Source of the DNA: an uncultured Eubacteriales bacterium
GTDB lineage: Bacteria > Bacillota > Clostridia > Peptostreptococcales > Anaerovoracaceae
Reading direction: 5' to 3'
NCBI GenBank assembly: GCA_949285555.1
Contig: CASDYG010000001.1
Location: 1 to 64,000 of the forward strand
Length of the DNA stretch: 64,000 nucleotides
Shown here: piece after piece, positions 1-7,354 of the stretch
Numbering within the stretch: position 1 is the first letter of the stretch
Layout: each line of letters opens with the position of its first letter
Position numbers and translations under genes: made by a program
The notes under the pieces: generated by a model
What the model was told of the DNA's origin: nothing
Databases searched by the model: none
The model's input: the letters and a program-made list of their open reading frames with translations, nothing else

Positions 1-78
1 ACACAGTAGTTAAGCTCCTTAGCGCCTATGATACTTGGTGGGAGACCGCCTGGGAAAGCAGGTCGTTGCCGGTTTATA
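1..78 (+). rRNA. rrf: 5S ribosomal RNA, 3' part
   Basis: The first about 78 bases match the second half of a bacterial 5S rRNA: the AGTAGTTAAGCTCC stretch of helix II-III and the GGGAGACCGCCTGGGAAAGCAG region of helices IV-V. The 5' part is cut off by the window edge, and the exact 3' end is an estimate. It is the tail of an rRNA operon that runs on into two tRNA genes. Confidence 0.85.
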
Positions 79-98
79 CCGCAGCTTTGCTGCGGTTT
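79..98 (+). terminator. GC-rich hairpin between 5S and tRNA-Glu
   Basis: CCGCAG (79-84) pairs with CTGCGG (90-95) around a 5-base loop and is followed by four T. It looks like a weak intrinsic terminator or a processing hairpin. The short T-run directly abutting tRNA-Glu suggests transcription continues into the tRNAs. Confidence 0.4.
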
Positions 99-99
99 T

Positions 100-174
100 G
101 GCTCCATGGTCAAGAGGTTAAGACACCGCCCTTTCACGGCGGTAACCCGAGTTCGATTCTCGGTGGAGTCACCA
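100..174 (+). tRNA. tRNA-Glu (anticodon TTC)
   Basis: A full cloverleaf is visible. Acceptor GGCTCCA (100-106) pairs with TGGAGTC (164-170). The anticodon stem CCGCC/GGCGG encloses loop CTTTCAC with anticodon TTC at 133-135. A T-loop TTCGATT is present, and discriminator A plus CCA are encoded at 171-174. Confidence 0.95.
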
Positions 175-177
175 TAT

Positions 178-260
178 GCGCGACTGGCGGAATTGGCAGA
201 CGCACTAGATTTAGGTTCTAGCGGGAGACCGTGGGGGTTCAAGTCCCTCGTCGCGCACCA
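178..260 (+). tRNA. tRNA-Leu (anticodon TAG)
   Basis: Acceptor GCGCGAC (178-184) pairs with GTCGCGC (250-256), and CCA is encoded at 258-260. The anticodon stem CTAGA/TCTAG encloses loop TTTAGGT with anticodon TAG at 212-214. The long variable arm expected of a class II tRNA is present. It follows tRNA-Glu by 3 bases, so the two are co-transcribed. Confidence 0.95.
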
Positions 261-264
261 AAAA

Positions 265-286
265 TTGCCCATTTGGGCTTTTTTTA
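265..286 (+). terminator. intrinsic terminator of the rRNA/tRNA unit
   Basis: GCCC (267-270), a 4-base loop and GGGC (275-278) are followed by a seven-T run. It lies directly after tRNA-Leu and probably ends the rRNA-tRNA transcript. The stretch from here to about 420 is AT-rich, without a gene that I can support. Confidence 0.7.
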
Positions 287-422
287 TTGCAATTATGTAT
301 GTAATTGTAGATTATATTTTTAATTATTATAGTATTCTACTATTTAATCTCAAATGCTCCTTATATCGTTGACACTAATATACTTTATTGTTATAATTTT
401 ATTAAATTAAATACTATATTTT

Positions 423-572
423 GAGTGTTTTTAACTTAATAGAGGAAGTCGGTCAAAGTCCGACACGGTACCGCCACTGTAGGTGAGGAATCTACTTCGA
501 TATACCACTGGCATGTATTGTTGCTGGGAAGGTGAAGTTAGGTGTTGATTCACGAGTCAGGAGACTTACTCA
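423..572 (+). ncRNA. cobalamin (B12) riboswitch
   Basis: The conserved core blocks of the cobalamin riboswitch occur in order. An AAGTCGGTCAAAGTCCGAC hairpin is followed by the B12-box-like CCGCCACTGTAGG, then CCACTGG, then CTGGGAAGG, and finally CGAGTCAGGAGAC. Order and spacing fit RF00174. A terminator-like hairpin follows at 614-646, so cobalamin should switch the long downstream operon off. The outer limits of the aptamer are approximate. Confidence 0.93.
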
Positions 573-613
573 AAATTTTTAGAGCGGAGTTCTCTTTTTG
601 TATATGCAATTGT

Positions 614-646
614 AAAACGGACTGTATTAGCAGTTCGTTTTTTTTA
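614..646 (+). terminator. riboswitch expression-platform terminator
   Basis: AAAACGGACTG (614-624) pairs with CAGTTCGTTTT (631-641), with one G-U pair and a 6-base loop, and runs into T638-645. It lies about 40 bases after the aptamer and is the natural OFF hairpin. A weaker AGAG/CTCT hairpin with a T-run sits between them at about 581-599. Confidence 0.75.
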
Positions 647-670
647 TTACTTTATCTGTTTGCATACATG

Positions 671-688
671 AACTCCCATTTTGGAGTT
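671..688 (+). promoter_or_regulatory. hairpin covering a Shine-Dalgarno sequence
   Basis: AACTCC (671-676) pairs perfectly with GGAGTT (683-688). The GGAG inside the 3' arm is the only good ribosome binding site for the ATG at 697, about 10 bases away. This could limit translation of the first gene. The regulatory role is inferred. Confidence 0.45.
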
Positions 689-696
689 GATTATTT

Positions 697-1062
697 ATGA
701 AATTATATTGTAAAGAAATAAAAATTTTAAAAAAACAGCTTTTATATTATTTGCTAAGTACAGCTGGTGATCCAAGCAAAGTTAAGCTTGGTATGCATAA
801 TAAAAGTAGTCTCATTTACAGAAACTTTTCTTTTGATTCTGTAAGTGGTCGTCTCATTTATGATTCTTTTACAGATGAAGAGCTTTTATATTTACTAAGA
901 CAGGTAGCATATAAGTTAGGTCATTCTCCAGCACAAGGAGAGATATTATGGGTTTTTAGATTATATATTAAACATCGCTTTAAAAAGTGGCCATATGCTT
1001 TAAAAAAAGCTGGTCTTTCTAAAAGCTGCGGCCCAGGAGGAGCTAGATTTGAAAAAAGTTGA
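697..1062 (+). CDS. small protein with a homing-endonuclease-associated (HNH) repeat-like region
   Basis: A 121-residue protein and the first gene after the B12 riboswitch. Residues about 58-107 contain a small helical module (DEELLYLLRQVAYKLGHSP then FKKWPYALKKAGL) that resembles the repeat found beside HNH homing endonucleases (PF18780-like) and in small Clostridial DNA-binding-like proteins. No nuclease motif is visible. The only ribosome binding site, GGAG at 683-686, lies in a hairpin. It may be a regulator or a decayed endonuclease fragment. The family assignment is from memory of its pattern and the function is unknown. Confidence 0.6.
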   Translation: MKLYCKEIKILKKQLLYYLLSTAGDPSKVKLGMHNKSSLIYRNFSFDSVSGRLIYDSFTDEELLYLLRQVAYKLGHSPAQGEILWVFRLYIKHRFKKWPYALKKAGLSKSCGPGGARFEKS

Positions 1063-1129
1063 TCTATCATTATTAGCATATTTTGAAGGTAAAGGAATAT
1101 ATGCATATGAGCTATCAAGGTGTATTTAA
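1049..1129 (+). CDS. possible 26-residue peptide ahead of ecfT
   Basis: TTG at 1049 follows a perfect AGGAGG (1035-1040) by 8 bases and opens a short reading frame (MKKVDLSLLAYFEGKG...) that ends at 1129, after overlapping the ecfT start. It could be a coupling peptide, where ribosomes reach the ecfT start by reinitiation, or a chance frame. No homologue is recognised. Confidence 0.25.
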   Translation: MKKVDLSLLAYFEGKGIYAYELSRCI

Positions 1130-2030
1130 TATATCTAATAAATCAAGAACAGGAGAATTCTATACCTATCATCCCATAGTGAATCTTGTGTATTTTTCAT
1201 TAGTAATTGGAATTACAATGTTTTCATTACATATTATCATGCTTGGGATTACTCTCCTAAACGCTGGAATATATTCATACTTATTATCTGGTAGAGAAAG
1301 TATAAAGAGTAATTTACAGCTTGCGACCATTGTAATTCTTTTAATTACTACCATAAATATGTTTTTTACCCATAACGGTGAGACAGTATTGTTTTATGTA
1401 AATGGCAACAGGATTACTTTAGAAGCAATATTTTTTGGAATAATATCTGCTTGCATGATATTGGCAGTGATAATATGGTTTACGAATTTCAATAGGATTA
1501 TTTCAAATGATAAGCTCATATATATTTTTGGAAGTATCTTACCAGTATTAGGACTTCTTATATCAATGGTATTAAGATTTATTCCACTATTAAAGCATAG
1601 ATATGATGAAATATCAATGGGCCAGAAATGTATGGGCAATGGTTACAGTAAAAATATAATAAAAAACATAAGACTTATTGTAAAGAAAATATCTATTTTG
1701 ATAGCCTGGTCACTGGAAAACTCAATTGAGCTTGCAGATTCAATGGCAGCCAGAGGATATGGCTTAAAGGGGAGAACTTCATTTAGTATATTTAAATGGA
1801 CAATGCGAGATACCATATTGCTATTATATTTTACCGTCCTAGGCATTATTGTAATTACAGGTAACATCATTGGATATACCAAGATGTACTTTTATCCTAA
1901 ATTGATTATTCCTGTGATAGATGTTAAAAGCATTGTTATATATATTGCTTTTATATTATTAGCTACAGGACCAATTATTTTAGATTTTCTAGGAGAATAT
2001 AAATGGAGAAAATTAGATTTGAAAATTTAA
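1101..2030 (+). CDS. ecfT: energy-coupling factor transporter transmembrane protein EcfT
   Basis: Integral membrane T component of an ECF-type vitamin transporter, which couples the two ATPases to the substrate-binding S protein. About 310 residues with five to six hydrophobic segments. The cytoplasmic coupling helix region holds the typical SMAARGYG motif (A-R-G of the EcfT signature) in the segment ELADSMAARGYGLKGRTS. ATG 1101 follows AAAGGA at 1091-1096 with only 4 bases, and ATG 1107 is an alternative. The gene overlaps the ATPase gene by 28 bases. The B12 riboswitch upstream points to cobalamin or a precursor as substrate. Confidence 0.9.
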   Translation: MHMSYQGVFNISNKSRTGEFYTYHPIVNLVYFSLVIGITMFSLHIIMLGITLLNAGIYSYLLSGRESIKSNLQLATIVILLITTINMFFTHNGETVLFYVNGNRITLEAIFFGIISACMILAVIIWFTNFNRIISNDKLIYIFGSILPVLGLLISMVLRFIPLLKHRYDEISMGQKCMGNGYSKNIIKNIRLIVKKISILIAWSLENSIELADSMAARGYGLKGRTSFSIFKWTMRDTILLLYFTVLGIIVITGNIIGYTKMYFYPKLIIPVIDVKSIVIYIAFILLATGPIILDFLGEYKWRKLDLKI

Positions 2031-3730
2031 GTTTTTCTTATCCATTATCCGAATATTTAGCTCTTGATAATATATCACTTGAAGTTAATCCATCTGAGTT
2101 TATTGTGATATGTGGAAGGTCAGGATGTGGCAAAAGTACACTTTTAAGACATTTCAAAAAATCTCTAACTCCATATGGTGTTCAAAAAGGTAAGGTGTTA
2201 TATGGGGATGTTGATATAAAAAATTTAAATGATAAGGTAGCAGCTGAAAAAATTGGATTTGTACAGCAAGATCCAGATAATCAGATAGTTACAGATAAGG
2301 TGTGGCATGAACTGGCATTTGGCCTTGAAAATATGGGTATTCCTAATCAACTTATGAAGTTAAGAGTAGCAGAGATGGCAAGCTATCTGGGGATACAGGA
2401 TTGGTATCATAGGGATGTAAGTACATTGTCAGGAGGACAAAAACAACTGTTAAATTTGGCTTCGATCTTGGTAATGCAACCAGAGATCTTGGTATTAGAT
2501 GAACCGGTATCGCAGTTAGATCCAATCGCAGCATCCGATTTTATCCAAACATTATATAAGATAAACAGAGATTTGGGAATAACAGTAGTAATTAGTGAGC
2601 ATAGGTTGGAAGATATTTTTCCTATAGCAGATAAGGTTATAGTAATGGATGAGGGGAAAATAATTTTCTCAGGTCCTCCTAAGCGTGTTGGCTACTTGTT
2701 GATGAAGCGTTCAAATATGGGAGATATAGTACATCCAATGTTTTACGCTATTCCATCAGTTATGCGAATATTTCAGCCTTTTTGTGATTATGATGAAGAT
2801 ATTCCAATTACTATACGAGAAGGACGTCTAAAATTACAGGGAATAGTTAGTAACAATAAAGCTGTAAGCGAGATAAATCCAAAAATTATTAAAAAGGAGA
2901 ATAGAAAAAGTTCAGATAGTAACGACAAGACAGATGAAATAATCAAGGTTGATAATGTATGGTTTAGATATAGTCAAGATAGTGATTTTGTCTTACGAGG
3001 ATTAGATTTTAATGCAAAGCGGGGAGAAATTCACTGTATGCTAGGAGGTAATGGCAGTGGCAAAAGCACTACTCTTAAAGCTATTTGCGGTATTGTAAAA
3101 CCTCAACGAGGTACAATAAGGGTTGAAGATAAAATCATATCCAAGAAGAACGAGAAGGGTATTTTTAATGAATTTTTAGCGATGGTGCCACAAAATCCAC
3201 AGGCGATTTTTACTGAAATTACATGTGAAGAAGAATTATATGAGTCAGTTTCAGAATCAAGGATAGATGATGCACTAAAAATAAAAAGAGTAGAAGATAT
3301 TTTGAAAATGATGGAGCTATCACATCTGCGAAAAGCAAACCCTTACGATTTATCAGGAGGAGAACAGCAAAGACTGGCTATAGGTAAAATACTCTTATTA
3401 AATCCTAAAATATTATTGCTTGATGAACCAACTAAGGGACTTGACCCTTTCTTTAAGATAAAGCTTGCAGAAATTCTAAATAGTTTGAAAAGACAGGGAG
3501 TAACAATATTTATGGTAAGCCATGATATTGAATTTTGTGCCAGCTATGCCGATAGATGCTATATGTTTTTTGATGGTGAGATAGTATCATCCGGAGCGCC
3601 AAATGATTTTTTTGCAGGAAATAATTTTTATACTACGGTTGCTAATAGAATTACAAGAGAAGTCGGCAACAATTTTATAACGGTTGATGATGTAGTTAAT
3701 TATATAGGAACATTTAATCATGAGAAATAG
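2003..3730 (+). CDS. fused double ECF ATPase (EcfA-EcfA')
   Basis: A 575-residue protein with two complete ABC ATPase domains in tandem, which power the ECF transporter. Domain 1 has Walker A GRSGCGKST at residues 38-46, a QQDPDNQ Q-loop, signature LSGGQ and Walker B ILVLDEP. Domain 2 has GGNGSGKST near 348, a VPQNPQ Q-loop, LSGGEQ and LLLDEP followed by D-loop and H-loop (VSHDIE). All catalytic motifs look intact in both halves. Most ECF systems use two separate ATPase genes. The fusion is a known arrangement in Clostridia. The gene overlaps ecfT upstream and the S-component gene downstream. Confidence 0.93.
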   Translation: MEKIRFENLSFSYPLSEYLALDNISLEVNPSEFIVICGRSGCGKSTLLRHFKKSLTPYGVQKGKVLYGDVDIKNLNDKVAAEKIGFVQQDPDNQIVTDKVWHELAFGLENMGIPNQLMKLRVAEMASYLGIQDWYHRDVSTLSGGQKQLLNLASILVMQPEILVLDEPVSQLDPIAASDFIQTLYKINRDLGITVVISEHRLEDIFPIADKVIVMDEGKIIFSGPPKRVGYLLMKRSNMGDIVHPMFYAIPSVMRIFQPFCDYDEDIPITIREGRLKLQGIVSNNKAVSEINPKIIKKENRKSSDSNDKTDEIIKVDNVWFRYSQDSDFVLRGLDFNAKRGEIHCMLGGNGSGKSTTLKAICGIVKPQRGTIRVEDKIISKKNEKGIFNEFLAMVPQNPQAIFTEITCEEELYESVSESRIDDALKIKRVEDILKMMELSHLRKANPYDLSGGEQQRLAIGKILLLNPKILLLDEPTKGLDPFFKIKLAEILNSLKRQGVTIFMVSHDIEFCASYADRCYMFFDGEIVSSGAPNDFFAGNNFYTTVANRITREVGNNFITVDDVVNYIGTFNHEK

Positions 3731-4649
3731 TTGTAGCCTAGCAAGAAATAAATTTGAAAAAGAAAGATTTAAAGTAGCTATATTTATGATTATTGTAGCT
3801 ATTCCATCTGTCATAGTAGCATCAATCTTTATACTACCAAGCAGCTGGTACATGCTGGTAAGCTTTTTGGTTTTGATTCTTATTATGGCACCATTTTTCA
3901 TGATATTTGAACATAGAAAACCAAAGGCACGAGAACTTGTATTATTAGCTACAATGAGTGCGATTACAGCAGGTTCACATTTATTTTTGCATATTGTGTT
4001 TCCTGTACAGATTGGATCAGCGTTAGTGATCATAGCTGGTGCATCACTTGGAGCTGAATCAGGATTTTTGATAGGTGCAATTGCCAGATTTGTTTGTAAT
4101 TTTTACATGGGACATGGACCGTGGACACCTTGGCAAATGCTTTGCTGGGGTATTTTAGGTTTTCTTGCTGGCTTGCTCTTTAACAAAGGAGAAGTAAAGC
4201 AACTAAATAAAAATAGCTTTTACGATGTCTTGTCGCCATTAATTGTAGTGATATTTTCTTTAGGAGCAGCATATCTAAGTTTATTAATTTGGCCTGGTAA
4301 AGATCAAGTTGTTGGATGGAGAATATATGCATTTGGTGCTTTTGGAATGTTAATAGCAATGTTGTTTAGAAGACGTAAGCTAAGTATCAATAGTATTTCT
4401 TTGTCACTGTTCACTTTCTTTTCCATTCTTATCATATATGGAGGAATAATGAACATGAGCACATACATAATTTCTTTAACTGCTAACACTACGGGAATAA
4501 GCTTTGATGCAATACGAGCATTATTTATTACAGGTCTACCATATGACTTAATGCATGCTGGAACTGCTACATTATGTATCTTCTTCATTGGACCAAATAT
4601 TATAAAAAAATTGGAGCGTATAAAAATAAAGTATGGAATATATAAATGA
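3720..4649 (+). CDS. ECF transporter S component, probably for cobalamin (CblT-like)
   Basis: A 309-residue membrane protein with about eight hydrophobic segments. It has the S-component features HIVFPVQIGSALVIIAGASLGAESGFLIGAIARFVCN and GPWTPWQMLCWGILGFLAG (the conserved G-P-W-T-P-W-Q-M run after the fourth helix), seen in S proteins that sit next to B12 riboswitches. It would bind the vitamin in the membrane. The start overlaps the ATPase gene by 11 bases, so it is translationally coupled. Cobalamin is inferred from the riboswitch; a precursor such as dimethylbenzimidazole or cobinamide cannot be excluded. Confidence 0.85.
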   Translation: MRNSCSLARNKFEKERFKVAIFMIIVAIPSVIVASIFILPSSWYMLVSFLVLILIMAPFFMIFEHRKPKARELVLLATMSAITAGSHLFLHIVFPVQIGSALVIIAGASLGAESGFLIGAIARFVCNFYMGHGPWTPWQMLCWGILGFLAGLLFNKGEVKQLNKNSFYDVLSPLIVVIFSLGAAYLSLLIWPGKDQVVGWRIYAFGAFGMLIAMLFRRRKLSINSISLSLFTFFSILIIYGGIMNMSTYIISLTANTTGISFDAIRALFITGLPYDLMHAGTATLCIFFIGPNIIKKLERIKIKYGIYK

Positions 4650-5190
4650 TCAGCAATCCACTAAGGACTTTGAAAAGAAAATAAGAAGAAAAAAATTTAA
4701 AAAATTTTGGTGTGCAATTATTGCTATAATAGTGCTTTTTGCCATAATAGTAACTACACGAATTGATGGAGTAAATTATGCATTTAAAAAGGTTACAGGG
4801 CAAAATAATGTAACTATAGAAATACGATGTGATGAGCTTTCAAATGATATGAGCAAATTAACAAAGCCAGAATTAAAAAAATATATACCAAAAGATGGCA
4901 TCATTTTACATAAAACAAAGACAGATATTAAAAGGAAGGATACAGTTTTCAATGTGCTAGATAGGGTGTGTAGAGAAAAAAACATTCAGATTGAATACAC
5001 ATATACACCACTTTATAAAGCGTATTACATAAAAGGTATTAACTATTTGTATGAATTTCATGGTGGCAGACGAAGTGGATGGCAATATACCGTAAATGGA
5101 GAAAAACCAAAGTATGGGTGTTCCCTATATGACTTAAAGGGTGGAGAGAATATAGTCTGGTATTATACGGTAGATTATCTTAAAAATTAG
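4633..5190 (+). CDS. membrane-anchored DUF4430 (transcobalamin-like C-terminal) protein
   Basis: 185 residues. A charged start, one membrane segment at about residues 27-44, then an extracellular DUF4430 domain at about 95-183. The signature is YLYEFHGG..SGWQYTVNGE followed by G-C-S-L-Y-D-L-K-G-G-E and WYYTVDY. DUF4430 (PF14478) is related to the beta domain at the C-terminus of intrinsic factor and transcobalamin, which caps bound B12. The gene overlaps the EcfS gene by 17 bases. A role as the membrane-proximal partner that hands cobalamin to EcfS is inferred. Confidence 0.85.
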   Translation: MEYINDQQSTKDFEKKIRRKKFKKFWCAIIAIIVLFAIIVTTRIDGVNYAFKKVTGQNNVTIEIRCDELSNDMSKLTKPELKKYIPKDGIILHKTKTDIKRKDTVFNVLDRVCREKNIQIEYTYTPLYKAYYIKGINYLYEFHGGRRSGWQYTVNGEKPKYGCSLYDLKGGENIVWYYTVDYLKN

Positions 5191-5233
5191 GAAAAGAACT
5201 AATTATATAGACATATGAGAGGAGTTAAATTTA

Positions 5234-6181
5234 ATGGAGAATAATAAAAAGCTGTGGCATATAGTAGATGAAATCAAAACTGAGGTAGGAAAGGTAATAA
5301 AGGGAAAGAATGATATTATTGATAAAACCTTAATGGCTATCATAGCAGGCGGACATATTCTATTAGAGGATATACCTGGTGTGGGAAAAACCACCTTGGC
5401 ACTTGCTTTTAGTAAGTCTATGGGTTTGAAATTTAACAGGGTACAGTTCACACCAGATGTAGTTCCTTCAGATATAACAGGATTTACAATGTATAACAAG
5501 CAAACTGGTAAATTCGAGTACAAAGATGGTGCAATTATGTGTAATTTTTTCTTAGCTGATGAAATAAACAGAACTTCCAGCAAAACACAGTCCGCACTAT
5601 TGGAAGCTATGCAGGAAGGCAAGGTTACAGTTGATGGACAGACGCATTATCTCAATATGCCTTTTATAGTAATGGCTACTCAGAACCCTGTAGGAACAGC
5701 TGGTACTCAAATGTTACCAGAGGCTCAGTTAGATAGATTTATGGTAAAACTATCTATAGGTTATCCAGATATTGCCACACAAGTGGATATATTAAAGGAT
5801 AGATCGAAGGAAGACCCGTTATCATATGTTCAGGAAGTTGCTTCATCAGAATTAGTTGTGGATCTATGCAATCAGGTGAAAGAGATATTTGTTGATGAAA
5901 AAATTTATACATATATAGCTACATTAGTAGAAGCAACTCGTAATGATGAGTATATAAGGCTAGGAGTAAGTCCAAGAGGTGCTATAGCAATTTTTAATAT
6001 GGCTAAGGCTGCAGCATATATGCAAAATAGAGATTTTGTTACACCAGAGGATGTTGATGACATATTTGTAGATGTATGCAGACATCGAATAATTTTGTTT
6101 CCAAAGGCTAAAATGGCTAATGTAAGTGTGGAAGACATATTGAAAAATATTGTAAGTAAAAATGTTGCAAACAAGCTTTAG
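5234..6181 (+). CDS. MoxR-family AAA+ ATPase
   Basis: 315 residues. Walker A EDIPGVGKT at residues 45-53, Walker B FFLADEINR near 109-117, sensor and arginine-finger region FIVMATQNPVGTAGTQMLPEAQLDRF, and a C-terminal lid. MoxR ATPases act as chaperones for maturation or activation of partner complexes and are typically followed by DUF58 and transglutaminase-like genes, exactly as here. Only 43 bases separate it from the DUF4430 gene, so it belongs to the riboswitch-controlled operon. Its client could be the surface complex encoded here, which is inference. Confidence 0.93.
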   Translation: MENNKKLWHIVDEIKTEVGKVIKGKNDIIDKTLMAIIAGGHILLEDIPGVGKTTLALAFSKSMGLKFNRVQFTPDVVPSDITGFTMYNKQTGKFEYKDGAIMCNFFLADEINRTSSKTQSALLEAMQEGKVTVDGQTHYLNMPFIVMATQNPVGTAGTQMLPEAQLDRFMVKLSIGYPDIATQVDILKDRSKEDPLSYVQEVASSELVVDLCNQVKEIFVDEKIYTYIATLVEATRNDEYIRLGVSPRGAIAIFNMAKAAAYMQNRDFVTPEDVDDIFVDVCRHRIILFPKAKMANVSVEDILKNIVSKNVANKL

Positions 6182-6229
6182 AAACATTTAAATCTAAAAT
6201 GAACTATTGAAACGTGACGGTGGAATATT

Positions 6230-7354
6230 TTGAAAAGAGAAAAGTTAATATTTTTGCTGATATTTGTTATTAGCTTAATTGCCTATGTTTTTACTGATAT
6301 AGCATTTGCTGCACCTATTCTCATGGGAATGTCAATATACGCTATCTTTGCATTGCTTCTGATTTTCATACAAGGACATGGCTTAAAAGTTGCCATAGAA
6401 GGCATAAGAAAAGCACAGAAGGGTGAGCATATAAGACATGATATTATATGTACGAATGAAGGGCTTTTCCCAATAATAAGTGGCAAAATAATTATCGAGA
6501 TTGAAAACAGATTGACTGGAGAAAAAGAAGTTATAAATGAAACAATTTCGATTTTTTCAAAGCAGAAAATAGTTATAGGTTTTGAAACATTTTCTAAATA
6601 TTGTGGTGCAATAAATGTAAAAATAAAAGAAGCTATAGTTCATGACCCCCTAATGCTTTTTCAAAAAAAAGTATATTTTAATGTGGCAGATTTTGACTTT
6701 TTCGTAATGCCCAATATACATGAGCTTCACCTAGATAAAGAAGATTTTGATAAATATGACATGGAAAGTTTTAAATACTCCGAAACTATGAGAGGGGATG
6801 ATTTAAGCGAAACTTTTGGTATCAAAGAATATGGAATAGGTGACAGTATAAAAAGTATACATTGGAAATTATCAGGTAAGCTTGGTAAGGTGATGGTTCG
6901 TATTCCAAGTTTACCCATTGAAAATAGCTTAATGATTATTATGGATAATAGATTAGAAAATGCTCTTAAATATGAAATGAATGAAGAAGATAGAACAATA
7001 AATTCTAAAAAAATTGATTCTACGATAGAAAGGTTTATTGCTTTATCTAACACACTGTGCCATGAAGGAATGGTACATTTTATAGGGTGGTATGACAAAA
7101 GACAAAGAGATTTTAAATCTATTAAGATAATAAGCGAAGAAGATATATATAAGGTTATTCCTGACTTAATATCATCCCCTTTTTATAGAGATAATATGAA
7201 TCCTATTGATATGTTTTTAGAAGCAGATGTACAGCATGATTTTGCATCATATATTTATGTCACAGATAGGGAAGATGATTTTGATGAAATAGAAAGGCTT
7301 AGAGAGTATGGAGATGTCAAGCTATATGGGCCAAGCGAATTGGAAAACAAATAG
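6230..7354 (+). CDS. DUF58 domain protein (MoxR partner)
   Basis: 374 residues. Two hydrophobic segments at the N-terminus (residues about 4-45), a beta-rich middle, and the DUF58 hallmark YGIGDSIKSIHWKLSGK followed by VMVR near residues 200-225, with a vWA-like C-terminus. The start is TTG with GGTGGA just upstream. It lies between the MoxR ATPase and the transglutaminase-like gene, the classic trio, and overlaps the latter's longest frame. It probably assembles with MoxR at the membrane. No substrate is known. Confidence 0.88.
   Translation: MKREKLIFLLIFVISLIAYVFTDIAFAAPILMGMSIYAIFALLLIFIQGHGLKVAIEGIRKAQKGEHIRHDIICTNEGLFPIISGKIIIEIENRLTGEKEVINETISIFSKQKIVIGFETFSKYCGAINVKIKEAIVHDPLMLFQKKVYFNVADFDFFVMPNIHELHLDKEDFDKYDMESFKYSETMRGDDLSETFGIKEYGIGDSIKSIHWKLSGKLGKVMVRIPSLPIENSLMIIMDNRLENALKYEMNEEDRTINSKKIDSTIERFIALSNTLCHEGMVHFIGWYDKRQRDFKSIKIISEEDIYKVIPDLISSPFYRDNMNPIDMFLEADVQHDFASYIYVTDREDDFDEIERLREYGDVKLYGPSELENK

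Noticed and set aside
28-372. A 114-codon open frame across the 5S and tRNA region
   Set aside because: It runs over the 5S rRNA and both tRNA genes and has no ribosome binding site, so it is a chance frame.
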